DNA from: DAMCAP01 sp964370205
Lineage (GTDB): Bacteria > Bacillota > Clostridia > Oscillospirales > Ruminococcaceae
DNA length: 40,635 bases
Assembly (NCBI GenBank): GCA_964370205.1
Contig: CAYJIK010000010.1
Location: 1 to 40,635, forward strand
Reading direction: 5' to 3'
Shown here: in pieces, positions 15,688-23,508 of the stretch
How the letters are laid out: every line of letters starts with the position of its first letter
Position numbering within the stretch: the stretch's first letter is position 1
The notes under the pieces: model-generated
Told to the model about the DNA's origin: nothing
The model's database searches: none
Seen by the model: only the letters and a program-made list of their open reading frames with translations
Translations under genes and position numbers: made by a program

Positions 15688-16140
15688 GTGGTGAAGGTAA
15701 ACGTAGAGCTAGACAATAATCAAAAAGAGATTGAAGTCATAATCAAAGCCGCTATGATGGACAACACTGTCAGGGCGATTATCGAAAAGCTGTCCGATGA
15801 AAAACCGAAAATAATAGTAGGCTTTTTAGATAGCATTGCGAAAGTTCTTGACGAGAGCAGTATTGTCCGAATATATTCGGCGAACAAAAAAGTGATTGCC
15901 AAGACCAAGGATACCGAATATCTCTTAAAAATTCCGTTGTACGAAGTTCTTGAGCGATTAAACGAGAGACATTTCATCAGGATTTCCAACACAGAAATTG
16001 TAAACTTCAAAAAGGTAGTAGAATTTGATTTAAGCTTCTCAGGTACGATTTGTATTAAGCTAAACAACGGTGATGTGTCATACGTTTCAAGGCGCTATGT
16101 CGCTCACATAAAAAAAGCGTTAGGTATTGGAGGTAGGTAA
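15688..16140 (+). CDS. LytTR-domain DNA-binding regulator
   Basis: The 150-residue protein begins at GTG (15688) with AAAGGGG upstream; the GTG at 15691 is an alternative. Residues about 45-147 form a LytTR domain: IVRIYSANKKVIAKTKDTEYLL, then YEVLERLNERHFIRISNTEIVNFKKV and a C-terminal VSRRYVAHIKKAL helix. There is no receiver domain, so it is of the short LytTR type that is usually co-encoded with a DUF3021 membrane protein, as here. Such pairs behave as inhibitory modules in other Bacillota; the signal here is unknown. Confidence 0.93.
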   Translation: MVKVNVELDNNQKEIEVIIKAAMMDNTVRAIIEKLSDEKPKIIVGFLDSIAKVLDESSIVRIYSANKKVIAKTKDTEYLLKIPLYEVLERLNERHFIRISNTEIVNFKKVVEFDLSFSGTICIKLNNGDVSYVSRRYVAHIKKALGIGGR

Positions 16141-16141
16141 T

Positions 16142-16594
16142 ATGAAAACTGAGTTTATAAAGAGAGCGCTATTGGGATTTCCTTTGGGGATATCTATAGG
16201 CTATGTTATGAGTGTTGTTTTTTCAGCAATCTTTGCAGGCGGCAACTACGGAGCAGTCCACCCTGAGCTTGTGGAGTTGTACGGCAGTGAAATAAATGCA
16301 GTGATTATTCAAGCGGTTTTGTGGGGGATAATCGGTTTTGTGTTCTCAGGTTTTTCTGTTGTCTGGGAGTTGGAAACATGGAGTTATGCGATACAAACAA
16401 TAGTTGTGTTTGTATCGTATATAGTAACAATGACGCCTATCGCCTTGTTTCTGCGCTGGATAAACCCATCTTTATCAAGTATATCGCTGTTTGTAGTTAT
16501 CTTTGTTGCTATTTTCTTTTCTATCTGGATGCTTATACATTTGAAAACTAAAAGTGACATTAAGGCGCTTAATGATGAGATAAAAAGAAACTAG
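16142..16594 (+). CDS. DUF3021 membrane protein
   Basis: The 150-residue product starts at ATG 16142, with GGAGG inside the end of the lytTR gene and one base between the stop and the start. Four hydrophobic helices (about 10-35, 55-75, 82-105, 112-135) are followed by a charged tail (KTKSDIKALNDEIKRN). The pattern and the partner gene fit DUF3021. Its partner role is inferred from gene order: it probably restrains or senses for the LytTR regulator at the membrane. Confidence 0.88.
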   Translation: MKTEFIKRALLGFPLGISIGYVMSVVFSAIFAGGNYGAVHPELVELYGSEINAVIIQAVLWGIIGFVFSGFSVVWELETWSYAIQTIVVFVSYIVTMTPIALFLRWINPSLSSISLFVVIFVAIFFSIWMLIHLKTKSDIKALNDEIKRN

Positions 16595-16665
16595 CGTCAT
16601 CACCCTGTGTAAGCGCCCACCGATAGAGAGTTTATGAATTTTTATAGTCCCCGACACTGTAGATT

Positions 16666-16808
16666 GCAAAACAGGCACAGTCGGGGCAGTGGCCATGTCG
16701 GTGCCGGCACCGACTAAGAAACAGCAGTCTCGCCCCCGAATGGGCGAGGTTGCTGTTTCTTTCTACCCCTTGGGTAGATGGCCACTGCCCCGACTGTGCC
16801 TGTTTTGC
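16666..16808 (-). repeat. Cloverleaf palindromic element B2
   Basis: Perfect 31-bp inverted arms (16666-16696 and 16778-16808) enclose three hairpins: 16697-16714 (GTCGGTG/CACCGAC), 16716-16761 (an 11-bp stem, 2x2 internal loop GT/GT, 7-bp stem CTCGCCC/GGGCGAG), and 16763-16777 (CTACCC/GGGTAG). Linkers are 0, 1, 1 and 0 nt, the same as in B1. Beyond the arms CCGACA (16651-16656) and TGTCGG (16809-16814) also pair. The hairpin order shows it is inverted relative to B1. It lies after the DUF3021 gene and before the M20 peptidase. Confidence 0.92.
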
Positions 16809-16965
16809 TGTCGGACGGCGGTGGGTTAGGGGAAAGCTACGGTCGGCTACCTAAAAAATATCCCCACCTTTACCGCTGTAATTACCTTTTCGGCATTGCA
16901 TTTACCATGCTTGTTTGGTAAACTTGTAATAGTAACGTAAAAACTGCGGAAAGGAACGATAAACT

Positions 16966-18360
16966 ATGATTAACCCTAACATCTATCTAAAGAACACCGA
17001 CGACTACAGCGATTTTAATGCTGACGGTGCTATACAGAAGCTGTGCAAGCTGATAAGTTTTAAGACAGTGTCATACGGGGACGCCAGTTTGATGGACACC
17101 GCCGAGTTTGAAGCAGCTATAGCCTATCTGGCGGAGGCGTTTCCGCTTTGCCATGCCAATATGGAAAAGACGGTGGTAAATCAGTGCAGCCTACTGCTGA
17201 AACTGCCTGCTGTGAAACCAAACGGCAAAAAAGGTGTGCTTTTTATGGCTCACATGGACGTCGTGCCTGTAAATGAAGGAACAGAGCAGGACTGGGCACA
17301 CCCTCCCTTCGAGGGAACAGTGGACGGCGACTTCATCTACGGCAGAGGCTCTACCGACACCAAGAACAGCATCATAAGCTCCCTATCCGCTATGGAGTAC
17401 CTACTTGAGAAGGGCTTTCAGGCGAAGCGTGATATCTACTTTGCGTTCGGGCATGACGAGGAAACGCTCGGCGGTATGGGTAACGAGGCTATCGGCAAAC
17501 TGCTCAAAGAGCGTGGTGTGGAGCTTGAGTTTGTCATAGACGAGGGCGGTAAGTTTAAGACAGGGGAAGACATCGGCGCTCCTGACCTACTGATGGCGGA
17601 GGTGAGCGTCTTTGAAAAAGGCTACGCCAATATCACTGTAACGTCCGAAAGTAACGGCGGACACTCCGCAAGCCCCGGCACAGGGACATCACTGGGCGCA
17701 GTCTGTCGAGCACTGGGACGGATAGAGGACGCACGCTTTGACGCCGACATAAACGATATACTAAAGGGGTACATCACAGCTCTGTCGCCCCATATCACAG
17801 AAGAGCCGTTTAAGACAATGTTTAGTGACCCCGAAAAATACCGTGATCAGATACTGGAGCATTACACATCTAAACGCAACCTCGACCCACTTGTGCGCAC
17901 CACCACCGCTGTCACAATGTTGGACGGTGCTTCACCTGCCGCTAATGTACTGCCACAGAAGGTGACAGGGCTTGTGAACTTCAGGACTGCGCCGGGGGAC
18001 AGTTGCGATAAGGTGCTGGCGCACTGTATAGCGGCGGTGAACGACCCTGACGTAAAGGTGGAACTGGAGCGAGGGATAGACCCCTCCGAGATTGCTGACA
18101 TCGGCGGTGAGGGTTTTGATGTGCTAAAGCAGACACTGGCAAGATATGTTCCATCCGCTGTACTAGTGCCGACGATGTCGGTAGGCGGTACAGACGCACG
18201 CTTCTACGAACTTGTCAGCCCTGCCTGCCTACGCTTTAAGCCGTACCTCGAAATGCCAGGCTCTGAGGGCAACGCCCACCGCACCGACGAAAAAACGCTG
18301 ATAAGCGCCCATGTGATGGCGTGCAAGATGTTCATTTATATGATGGAGCAGTTTTGTTAG
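16966..18360 (+). CDS. M20 family metallopeptidase (CPS1/PM20D1-like)
   Basis: This 464-residue zinc peptidase probably hydrolyses peptides or N-acyl amino acids in the cytoplasm. Visible ligands are His96 and Asp98 (AHMDVVP), Asp131 (GRGSTDTKN), catalytic and metal Glu165/166 (GHDEETLGG), Asp192 (VIDEGGK), and His438 (NAHRTDE). The dimerisation insert lies between. NPNIYLKNTDDYSDF at the N-terminus is typical of the carboxypeptidase-S-like branch rather than of PepV. AAAGGAA precedes the ATG. There is no signal peptide. The P-type ATPase homologue follows 110 nt later, so co-transcription is possible. Confidence 0.92.
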   Translation: MINPNIYLKNTDDYSDFNADGAIQKLCKLISFKTVSYGDASLMDTAEFEAAIAYLAEAFPLCHANMEKTVVNQCSLLLKLPAVKPNGKKGVLFMAHMDVVPVNEGTEQDWAHPPFEGTVDGDFIYGRGSTDTKNSIISSLSAMEYLLEKGFQAKRDIYFAFGHDEETLGGMGNEAIGKLLKERGVELEFVIDEGGKFKTGEDIGAPDLLMAEVSVFEKGYANITVTSESNGGHSASPGTGTSLGAVCRALGRIEDARFDADINDILKGYITALSPHITEEPFKTMFSDPEKYRDQILEHYTSKRNLDPLVRTTTAVTMLDGASPAANVLPQKVTGLVNFRTAPGDSCDKVLAHCIAAVNDPDVKVELERGIDPSEIADIGGEGFDVLKQTLARYVPSAVLVPTMSVGGTDARFYELVSPACLRFKPYLEMPGSEGNAHRTDEKTLISAHVMACKMFIYMMEQFC

Positions 18361-18469
18361 GGTCTGATTAGCCCCTAACCCTAACGCCGTGTGCTGTGTT
18401 TTACCATGGGCGACCAACGATCGCCACCGCTGAATTTGTATGCTCCCATCTCTAAAACGGAGGGTTACC

Positions 18470-20716
18470 ATGCCTGTAAACAGCAAACTAAAACTATCAC
18501 TCCCTCGTGGGGCGAAGCGTCTGACCGCTATCCAAAAGCGTCTGACCTCTCAAAAGGGAGTAAACAAGGTCACCGCAAACGCTATCACACGTCGTCTAAC
18601 CGTGTACTACGACAGCAGAGTGCTGGGCGAGAGCGACATAATCACTATCATCAAAGATATGGGTGTAGACCGCACTCCCATCGGCTCTACAGGCAAGTCA
18701 GGGGTTAGACTCTCCTTGCTTCTCCGTAGTTTTACGGCGCTGGCTTTGAATATCCTACTGTGCGTAGCTGTAAACGCCCTCGTTCATGTCAGCAGTTTAG
18801 GTGAGCTGTTCGCTGTGGAGTTTTTCGGGGCTGTGCTTGGACTTTCCGCACTGCTTTTGCTGTTTTTGATGTTCTTCTCAAATCATAAGCAGCTGTTTGA
18901 CTCTCTACGGCTGTTTTTCCACCTCTCACCTACTGCAAAGTCTTACTGCGCTGTGGGCGGTCTGCTATCAGTTGGCATGGCGACTGCTTCGGTGGTGTAT
19001 ATGGTGTATACGCTGTCATTAGAAGGGACTGCGGACATGTCGCTGTACCACACCGACCTACAGGTGACTATCGCCTCGATTATACTGCTGACCTTCAGCG
19101 TAAACAGTACCCTTGAGGCGTTGCTCCTACGTGAGGAGGATAGCGCCGCCCATCATCTCAGAGGGCTTATACCCTCCACCGCCACCGCTGTGATTGACGG
19201 TGAAACTGTAGACATAGACACGAAAAATGTCCGCATGGGGGACATTTTAGAAGCGAAGGCAGGCGAGCGTCTGGTAGCGGACGGTATCATCGTCAGCGGT
19301 TACCCCACACTTGACGAATCGGCGCTTACAGGCAGTGCGGAGGCGGTGATAAAGCAGTCAGGGGACAGAGTATATGCCGGGACTGTCAGCACTACAGCCT
19401 TCCAATACAAAGTTATCCGTGTCCCACAGGACACGCTACTGGAGGAGGAAGCACGGAGGATAGCGTCATCGACATACCAAAAGCACACCCCCACTTTGAC
19501 AGTCACCACGTCAAGGTTGATACCGCTTGTGGCTATCGCAATTCTGTGTGTCACGCTCTACCTTACGAGTTCAGGTGACTACACGCTATATATTCGGGTT
19601 AGCGTAGCTACTCTGCTGTTTACACTCTCTGCACCTGCTCCGCTTATGCTGTTAAAACCACTTTTGACACTGTTTTCCCTAGCCAGATTTAGGCGTGGCA
19701 ACATCACAGTCAGGGACAGTGAAGCGATATGGCGGCTTGCGCAGGTAAGCGCCGTTATAGTGGACAAAAACGCCATACTGACCGAGGATATCCCCACACT
19801 CACCGACATTTCGCCGACGCCCGGTGTGGACGACCGTGAGATACTGAGCGTCGTGCTGTCACTGACCGCCGAGGCAAAGCACCGTCTCGCCGACTCTGTG
19901 GCGCTGTACGCTAGGACTGTGCGTGTCAGCGGTAGAGCAGTCACAGACTGCACCGCCCCGGAACAGGGCATAATAGGTACTGTGGGTGGTAAACAGTACC
20001 GCCTCGGCTCGACTGATTTTATGAAAACACAGGACATCAGCTACAAGGGCTCGGACATCACGATAGAGCGACTCACAAACGAGGGAAAGTTCCTGCTTCT
20101 CCTCGCTGAGGGGGACACGGTTGTCGGCATCGTAGCATTTGCGGAAAAGATAAAAAGTCAGGTAAAAACCGCTTGGAGCCTGCTCGGGGATTTGGGCTGT
20201 ACACTCGGCATAATCTCGGGGGACAGCAAGGTAGCGGTGGACGCAGTAGCGGTAGCGCTAGGCACAGAACGCCGTGCAGGGGAACTCTTCCCAAAGGGAC
20301 GTGAGCACTACATCGCAGATCTACAGCAAAACGGTGAAGTTGTAGCACTACTCGGAGAGGGCACACCAAACATGGCCGCACTTGTTCGGGCTGACGTAGG
20401 CATGTCCCACGGTAGCGGTACTATTACAGACAGCACATCCGATATCGTCTTAGATAAGGGTGATCTCATGGACGCCGTCGAGGCTATCCAACTCGGCAAA
20501 CGAGCTAAAAAGCTGTTTTACCGAAGTGTGTGCATTGTCTGGACAGTAAACCTGCTATTCCTGTTTGCCGTAGGACAGTCGCTGTTAGGTTTCAGCATTT
20601 TACCGTTGTCAATAGCTGACAACACCTTGATGCTCTACCCGATTTTCTCAGCGGTACAGCTGCTGTTTGCGGTAGTTGTAGGATGGAGCATTAAAGGGTA
20701 TGAAACGCCGTTTTAG
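18470..20716 (+). CDS. P-type ATPase homologue with degenerate catalytic motifs (candidate pseudoenzyme)
   Basis: The start is ATG 18470, with GGAGGG upstream; 748 residues follow. The architecture is that of a P1B heavy-metal ATPase: an N-terminal HMA-like fold without CxxC (about 1-70), eight predicted membrane helices, actuator domain (about 220-330), and P/N domains (about 430-680). Almost every key motif is altered. TGES is TGSA (287-290), the membrane CPC is APA (388-390), DKTGT is DKNAI (432-436, the phosphorylatable Asp retained), the HP motif is HR (471), and GDGxND is GEGTPN (629-634). The TGD counterpart SGD (583-585) remains. The frame is fully open, so it is not an ordinary pseudogene. 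Ion transport is doubtful; a regulatory or sensory role is speculation. Confidence 0.85.
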   Translation: MPVNSKLKLSLPRGAKRLTAIQKRLTSQKGVNKVTANAITRRLTVYYDSRVLGESDIITIIKDMGVDRTPIGSTGKSGVRLSLLLRSFTALALNILLCVAVNALVHVSSLGELFAVEFFGAVLGLSALLLLFLMFFSNHKQLFDSLRLFFHLSPTAKSYCAVGGLLSVGMATASVVYMVYTLSLEGTADMSLYHTDLQVTIASIILLTFSVNSTLEALLLREEDSAAHHLRGLIPSTATAVIDGETVDIDTKNVRMGDILEAKAGERLVADGIIVSGYPTLDESALTGSAEAVIKQSGDRVYAGTVSTTAFQYKVIRVPQDTLLEEEARRIASSTYQKHTPTLTVTTSRLIPLVAIAILCVTLYLTSSGDYTLYIRVSVATLLFTLSAPAPLMLLKPLLTLFSLARFRRGNITVRDSEAIWRLAQVSAVIVDKNAILTEDIPTLTDISPTPGVDDREILSVVLSLTAEAKHRLADSVALYARTVRVSGRAVTDCTAPEQGIIGTVGGKQYRLGSTDFMKTQDISYKGSDITIERLTNEGKFLLLLAEGDTVVGIVAFAEKIKSQVKTAWSLLGDLGCTLGIISGDSKVAVDAVAVALGTERRAGELFPKGREHYIADLQQNGEVVALLGEGTPNMAALVRADVGMSHGSGTITDSTSDIVLDKGDLMDAVEAIQLGKRAKKLFYRSVCIVWTVNLLFLFAVGQSLLGFSILPLSIADNTLMLYPIFSAVQLLFAVVVGWSIKGYETPF

Positions 20717-20823
20717 GGGCGTAGCTGTTCTGTGTTCAGGGCTACACGTGTGACAGCTTGATGTGTAACCCTTTACTCCCCTTGCAGTTCCCTTGTAATC
20801 ATGTGGGTTTGGTAGATAACGGT

Positions 20824-20847
20824 GGTACAGTCAAGACCACACCCTAC
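20824..20847 (-). repeat. REP-like hairpin C1
   Basis: On the minus strand GTAG precedes GGTGTGGTC-TT-GACTGTACC, an imperfect 9-bp stem with two mismatches. It has the same layout as the A-type REPs, with another stem sequence. Confidence 0.6.
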
Positions 20848-21169
20848 ATTTTGTGAAACTTGACAGCGTTATCGCAGCCTACCCCTGTGTGATAGAGGTG
20901 TGGGGGGCGAAGCCCCCACCGCGTAAGCCCTCGCCCCATTTTTGGTTTTTTGGCCGCCGTCCCCAACCCCAAAAAACCGCAATTGGCCCTGCCCAAATGG
21001 GCGTAGCCCCGACGTTTTGGTTTACGCTCGCTCCAAAGCCGAGTGAAAGGGGGATGTGTTGTGATACCCCCACACAAATAGAGCCACAACGCCCAAACCT
21101 CAAGCCTAAAGACACCCATCGCCACCGTTTCCACCACTCGTCAGATTACAAAAACACAAGAAATCAGCA

Positions 21170-21192
21170 GTGCGGTCAAGACCGCACCATAC
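21170..21192 (-). repeat. REP-like hairpin C2
   Basis: On the minus strand TTGTAT precedes a GGTGCGGTC-TT-GACCGCAC hairpin with a perfect 8-bp stem (21170-21177 with 21180-21187). It lies 46 nt upstream of the PIN-like gene. Confidence 0.65.
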
Positions 21193-21238
21193 AATAAGAA
21201 CCCCACTCGCACCGCAAAAAAACACGGAGGACAAAAAC

Positions 21239-21787
21239 ATGTACTACCTTATAGATTTCGAAAACGTCTCCAACCCCGGCCTGACAGGCCTGGAGAACCT
21301 CACCAAGGACGACACCATCATAATATTCTACTCCAAAAACGCAAACAACTTCTCCATGCAAAACCACATTAAACTTGAAGCATCATGCGTTAGCAAAGAA
21401 TATATAGAAGTCACACGTAGCGGTAAAAACGCCCTCGACTTCCAGCTGGCAACCTACCTCGGCGCACTGGTAGCGAAAAGCCCAAGCAGCGTCTACACCA
21501 TCATCTCCAAGGACGAAGGCTTCAGCGCCATCACCGAGTTTTGGAAAATCAAAGGCACAACAATAAAGCAGTTTCCCGACCTCACAGGTACAGCCTCACC
21601 CAGCCTGAACGCAGAAGTGGAAAAGTTACTCCCCCTGCACCAAGACAAAGTCGAGTCCACCACCGACATTATAACAAAGTACAAGACAAAACAAGGCATC
21701 AACAACGCCCTCGTAAAAGCATACAAATCCGAAGTGGCAGGCATTATCTACAAAGCTATCAAGCCACTCCTAAAGGACAAGAAGTAG
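21239..21787 (+). CDS. PIN-like domain protein (putative ribonuclease)
   Basis: The ATG at 21239 has GGAGG 5-9 nt upstream, giving 182 residues. The N-terminal 115 residues look like a PIN/NYN-type nuclease: YLIDFENV with Asp6, a KNALDFQLATYLG segment with Asp67, and ISKDEGFSAI with Asp92, which could form the acidic metal site. The rest (about 130-182) is Lys-rich and helical and may bind nucleic acid or a partner. A kinase-fold protein follows after 27 nt, and the pair sits between REP hairpins C2 and C3. Codons are rich in A and C compared with neighbouring genes. Confidence 0.75.
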   Translation: MYYLIDFENVSNPGLTGLENLTKDDTIIIFYSKNANNFSMQNHIKLEASCVSKEYIEVTRSGKNALDFQLATYLGALVAKSPSSVYTIISKDEGFSAITEFWKIKGTTIKQFPDLTGTASPSLNAEVEKLLPLHQDKVESTTDIITKYKTKQGINNALVKAYKSEVAGIIYKAIKPLLKDKK

Positions 21788-21814
21788 CAAAGTCACGAAA
21801 GGAAGGTGTCACAC

Positions 21815-22621
21815 ATGCTAGACCTCACCACATTAAGCAAGCTAAAAACAGCCTTTAACGCAAACGGTGACCCCACACCACTCGAGGGCGGACAGGGAAC
21901 GTCTTTCCTGATTGGAGACATTGTCCTAAAACCGATAGACAACCCCGACTACTTCACTGCCACCGCAAAAATATGGAACACTCTAACACCAGGCGGCTAC
22001 AAGACCGTTAAGCACCTACTTTCAGCAGACGGCTACTTCGTAGAGCACGGTTACTGTGCCTCTCGTTTCCTCCCTATGACAGAGGACGACAACGCCCTGA
22101 GGCAAAAACTGGACGTTTCGAAGACACTCCACGCTGACCTCCTCAAGCTAGGCATAGACAAGCTCCCCCACAGCCCCGACCCTTGGACAAAGGCAAACCG
22201 TGTCCTCTGGCTGGGAGACAAACCACCCGTCCTGTCCGACAGCGAAAAAGCAAGTCTGTTCACCTTTCTGCAAGGTGCCTTGCACCCCATCACAGACAGT
22301 CTACAACTTATCCACTCCGACCTCGGCGGTAACATCCTATTTGACGAAAACAACGTCCCTGTAGTGATTGACTTCTCCCCTGCCATCGCCCCCAAAAGGT
22401 ATGCGGACAGCATCATCGTCAGCGATTCGATAGCATGGGCAGGGCTTCCGATTGACAGCCTACAGCTCCTCACCCCGTTTGACGAGTATAGGGAATATGT
22501 AAAGTACGCTGTTGCATTCCGAGTGCTGACACTGCTATTCTGTGACGACAAAACCGCAGAGCAAGCAGAAACCGAATGGCAACAGTACAAACCGATCTGG
22601 GACTATGCAGTGGGCGGTTAG
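21815..22621 (+). CDS. Kinase-fold protein, aminoglycoside phosphotransferase-like
   Basis: The ATG at 21815 follows AAGGAAGG; the product has 268 residues. A glycine-rich loop (EGGQGTSF, 24-31) and VLKP (Lys39) resemble the TIGR02569-type small kinases. The catalytic loop is IHSDLGGNILF (His167, Asp169, Asn173), and the metal motif is VIDFSPA (Asp186). All residues needed for phosphotransfer seem present. The substrate is unknown; antibiotic resistance should not be assumed. It is probably co-transcribed with the PIN-like gene and shares its A+C-rich codon use. Confidence 0.75.
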   Translation: MLDLTTLSKLKTAFNANGDPTPLEGGQGTSFLIGDIVLKPIDNPDYFTATAKIWNTLTPGGYKTVKHLLSADGYFVEHGYCASRFLPMTEDDNALRQKLDVSKTLHADLLKLGIDKLPHSPDPWTKANRVLWLGDKPPVLSDSEKASLFTFLQGALHPITDSLQLIHSDLGGNILFDENNVPVVIDFSPAIAPKRYADSIIVSDSIAWAGLPIDSLQLLTPFDEYREYVKYAVAFRVLTLLFCDDKTAEQAETEWQQYKPIWDYAVGG

Positions 22622-22684
22622 ACAGCCACTGCCTGAACCCGAATGTCTGCCCCTCTAGATCACACAGGAGAGGTGCATAACGTC

Positions 22685-22712
22685 GGTACGGTCAAGACCG
22701 CACCCTTCAATA
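22685..22712 (-). repeat. REP-like hairpin C3
   Basis: On the minus strand TTGAAG precedes GGTGCGGTC-TT-GACCGTACC (22704-22685), a 9-bp stem with one mismatch. It lies just downstream of the kinase-fold gene, in the same orientation as C1 and C2. Confidence 0.6.
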
Positions 22713-22751
22713 GGCGGCATACTGCTTAACAACCCTCAATATTATGGGGTC

Positions 22752-22901
22752 TGTGACGAAATTGAATTAAATTCGTTAATTTGACGAAACCTTGTAGGGG
22801 CGGTCCTGTGTGACCGCCCGAAACCGTGGTTTTTACCATTGTTTCGGGCGAACACACAGGTTCGCCCCTACAATTTTGTGCATTATTTCAAATTCGTCAC
22901 A
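22752..22901. repeat. Nested inverted REP pair A4 (BIME-like) with cloverleaf fold
   Basis: TTGTAG (22792-22797) pairs with CTACAA (22868-22873). Between them lie three hairpins with no linker bases: GGGCGGTC/GACCGCCC (22798-22819), GAAAC/GTTTC with a 2x2 internal loop and TGGT/ACCA (22820-22845), and GGGCGAA/TTCGCCC (22846-22867). An outer inverted repeat of 15 bp with one mismatch (22752-22766 with 22887-22901) encloses everything. The two lateral hairpins are GTAG-type REPs in opposite orientation. Confidence 0.85.
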
Positions 22902-22925
22902 ACACCATTTTATATACTGTTTTCC

Positions 22926-23396
22926 CTAAACCTTCGCCTTACCGCTCAAGCTCTCCACGGTAATACAAACCACAGCAGTAACATCCACAACCCTCTTGTC
23001 GTAGCTGTATTCCGCCTCACCAGCCTGGTGTGCCATAATGCGCTGTAAAGCGTGAAGCTTCTCTGCCTCATCCTCCACAAAAGCCGCTGTCCCTCTGCCC
23101 ATCACAGACCCAAACAGACAGCTATACTCACAGGCATCCTCACCTGTAGTGATATCGCCCAGCGTGTCCACCTCAAACGAAACCTTGCCGTTTTCACGTA
23201 GCAGATCAATCTTCTTGCCCTCTTTAGCGGAATGGAAGTAAAGCTTCAACTGCTCCCCCACCACCTCATAGCCAAAGCTAAGCGGCACAATATAGGCATA
23301 GCCCTCATCAACAAGCCCAAGCCTCATCACCTTTGACTGTTTTAACAACTCGACCGTCTCAGTAAGTGTAGTAATTTCTCTGTCTTTTCTCCTCAT
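22926..23396 (-). CDS. Pyridoxamine 5'-phosphate oxidase-fold, NimA-like flavin-binding protein
   Basis: The 156-residue protein begins MRRKDREI with GGAAAGGACGG upstream. The split-barrel pattern fits the FMN-binding Nim/PNPOx-like family: LLKQSKVMRLGLVDEGYAYIVPLSF, then LYFHSAKEGKKIDLLREN, VSFEVD, and YSCLFGSVMGRGTAAFV. Such proteins may reduce nitro compounds or act as flavin-dependent oxidoreductases; nitroimidazole resistance is only a possibility. The gene is on the same strand as tuf but behind the tuf terminator, so it probably has its own weak promoter. Confidence 0.88.
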   Translation of the reverse strand: MRRKDREITTLTETVELLKQSKVMRLGLVDEGYAYIVPLSFGYEVVGEQLKLYFHSAKEGKKIDLLRENGKVSFEVDTLGDITTGEDACEYSCLFGSVMGRGTAAFVEDEAEKLHALQRIMAHQAGEAEYSYDKRVVDVTAVVCITVESLSGKAKV

Positions 23397-23424
23397 ACTA
23401 ACCGTCCTTTCCTCTACAAACTTT

Positions 23425-23464
23425 AAAAACAGCCCCCGAACGGTAGACCGCTCGAGGGCTTTTA
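23425..23464 (-). terminator. Terminator of the strep operon after tuf
   Basis: An imperfect stem (AGCCCCCGAACGGT at 23431-23444 with 23447-23460) is followed on the minus strand by GTTTTTAAAG. It lies about 45 nt after the tuf stop. Confidence 0.85.
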
Positions 23465-23508
23465 CATTTAACTTACGTTAAACAATTATTGATTGTACAA
23501 AACAATGC

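Larger units (their letters stand above)
20717..21238. other. Non-coding region with REP hairpins C1 and C2
   Basis: The 522 bp hold no credible gene; overlapping frames here have no ribosome binding site and consist of C-rich sequence. Visible structures are REP-like hairpins at 20824-20843 and 21170-21187, and a GC hairpin GTGGGGG/CCCCCAC at 20900-20919 that could end the ATPase transcript. The plus strand from about 20920 onward is unusually C-rich. Confidence 0.6.

Noticed and set aside
19328..20371. P-type ATPase motif loss as sequencing error
   Set aside because: At least five separate motifs are changed by in-frame substitutions with no frameshift, which is unlikely from error.
20853..21197. 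ORFs in the C-rich region before the PIN-like gene
   Set aside because: Several overlapping frames on both strands exist because stop codons are rare in this sequence; none has a ribosome binding site or family pattern.
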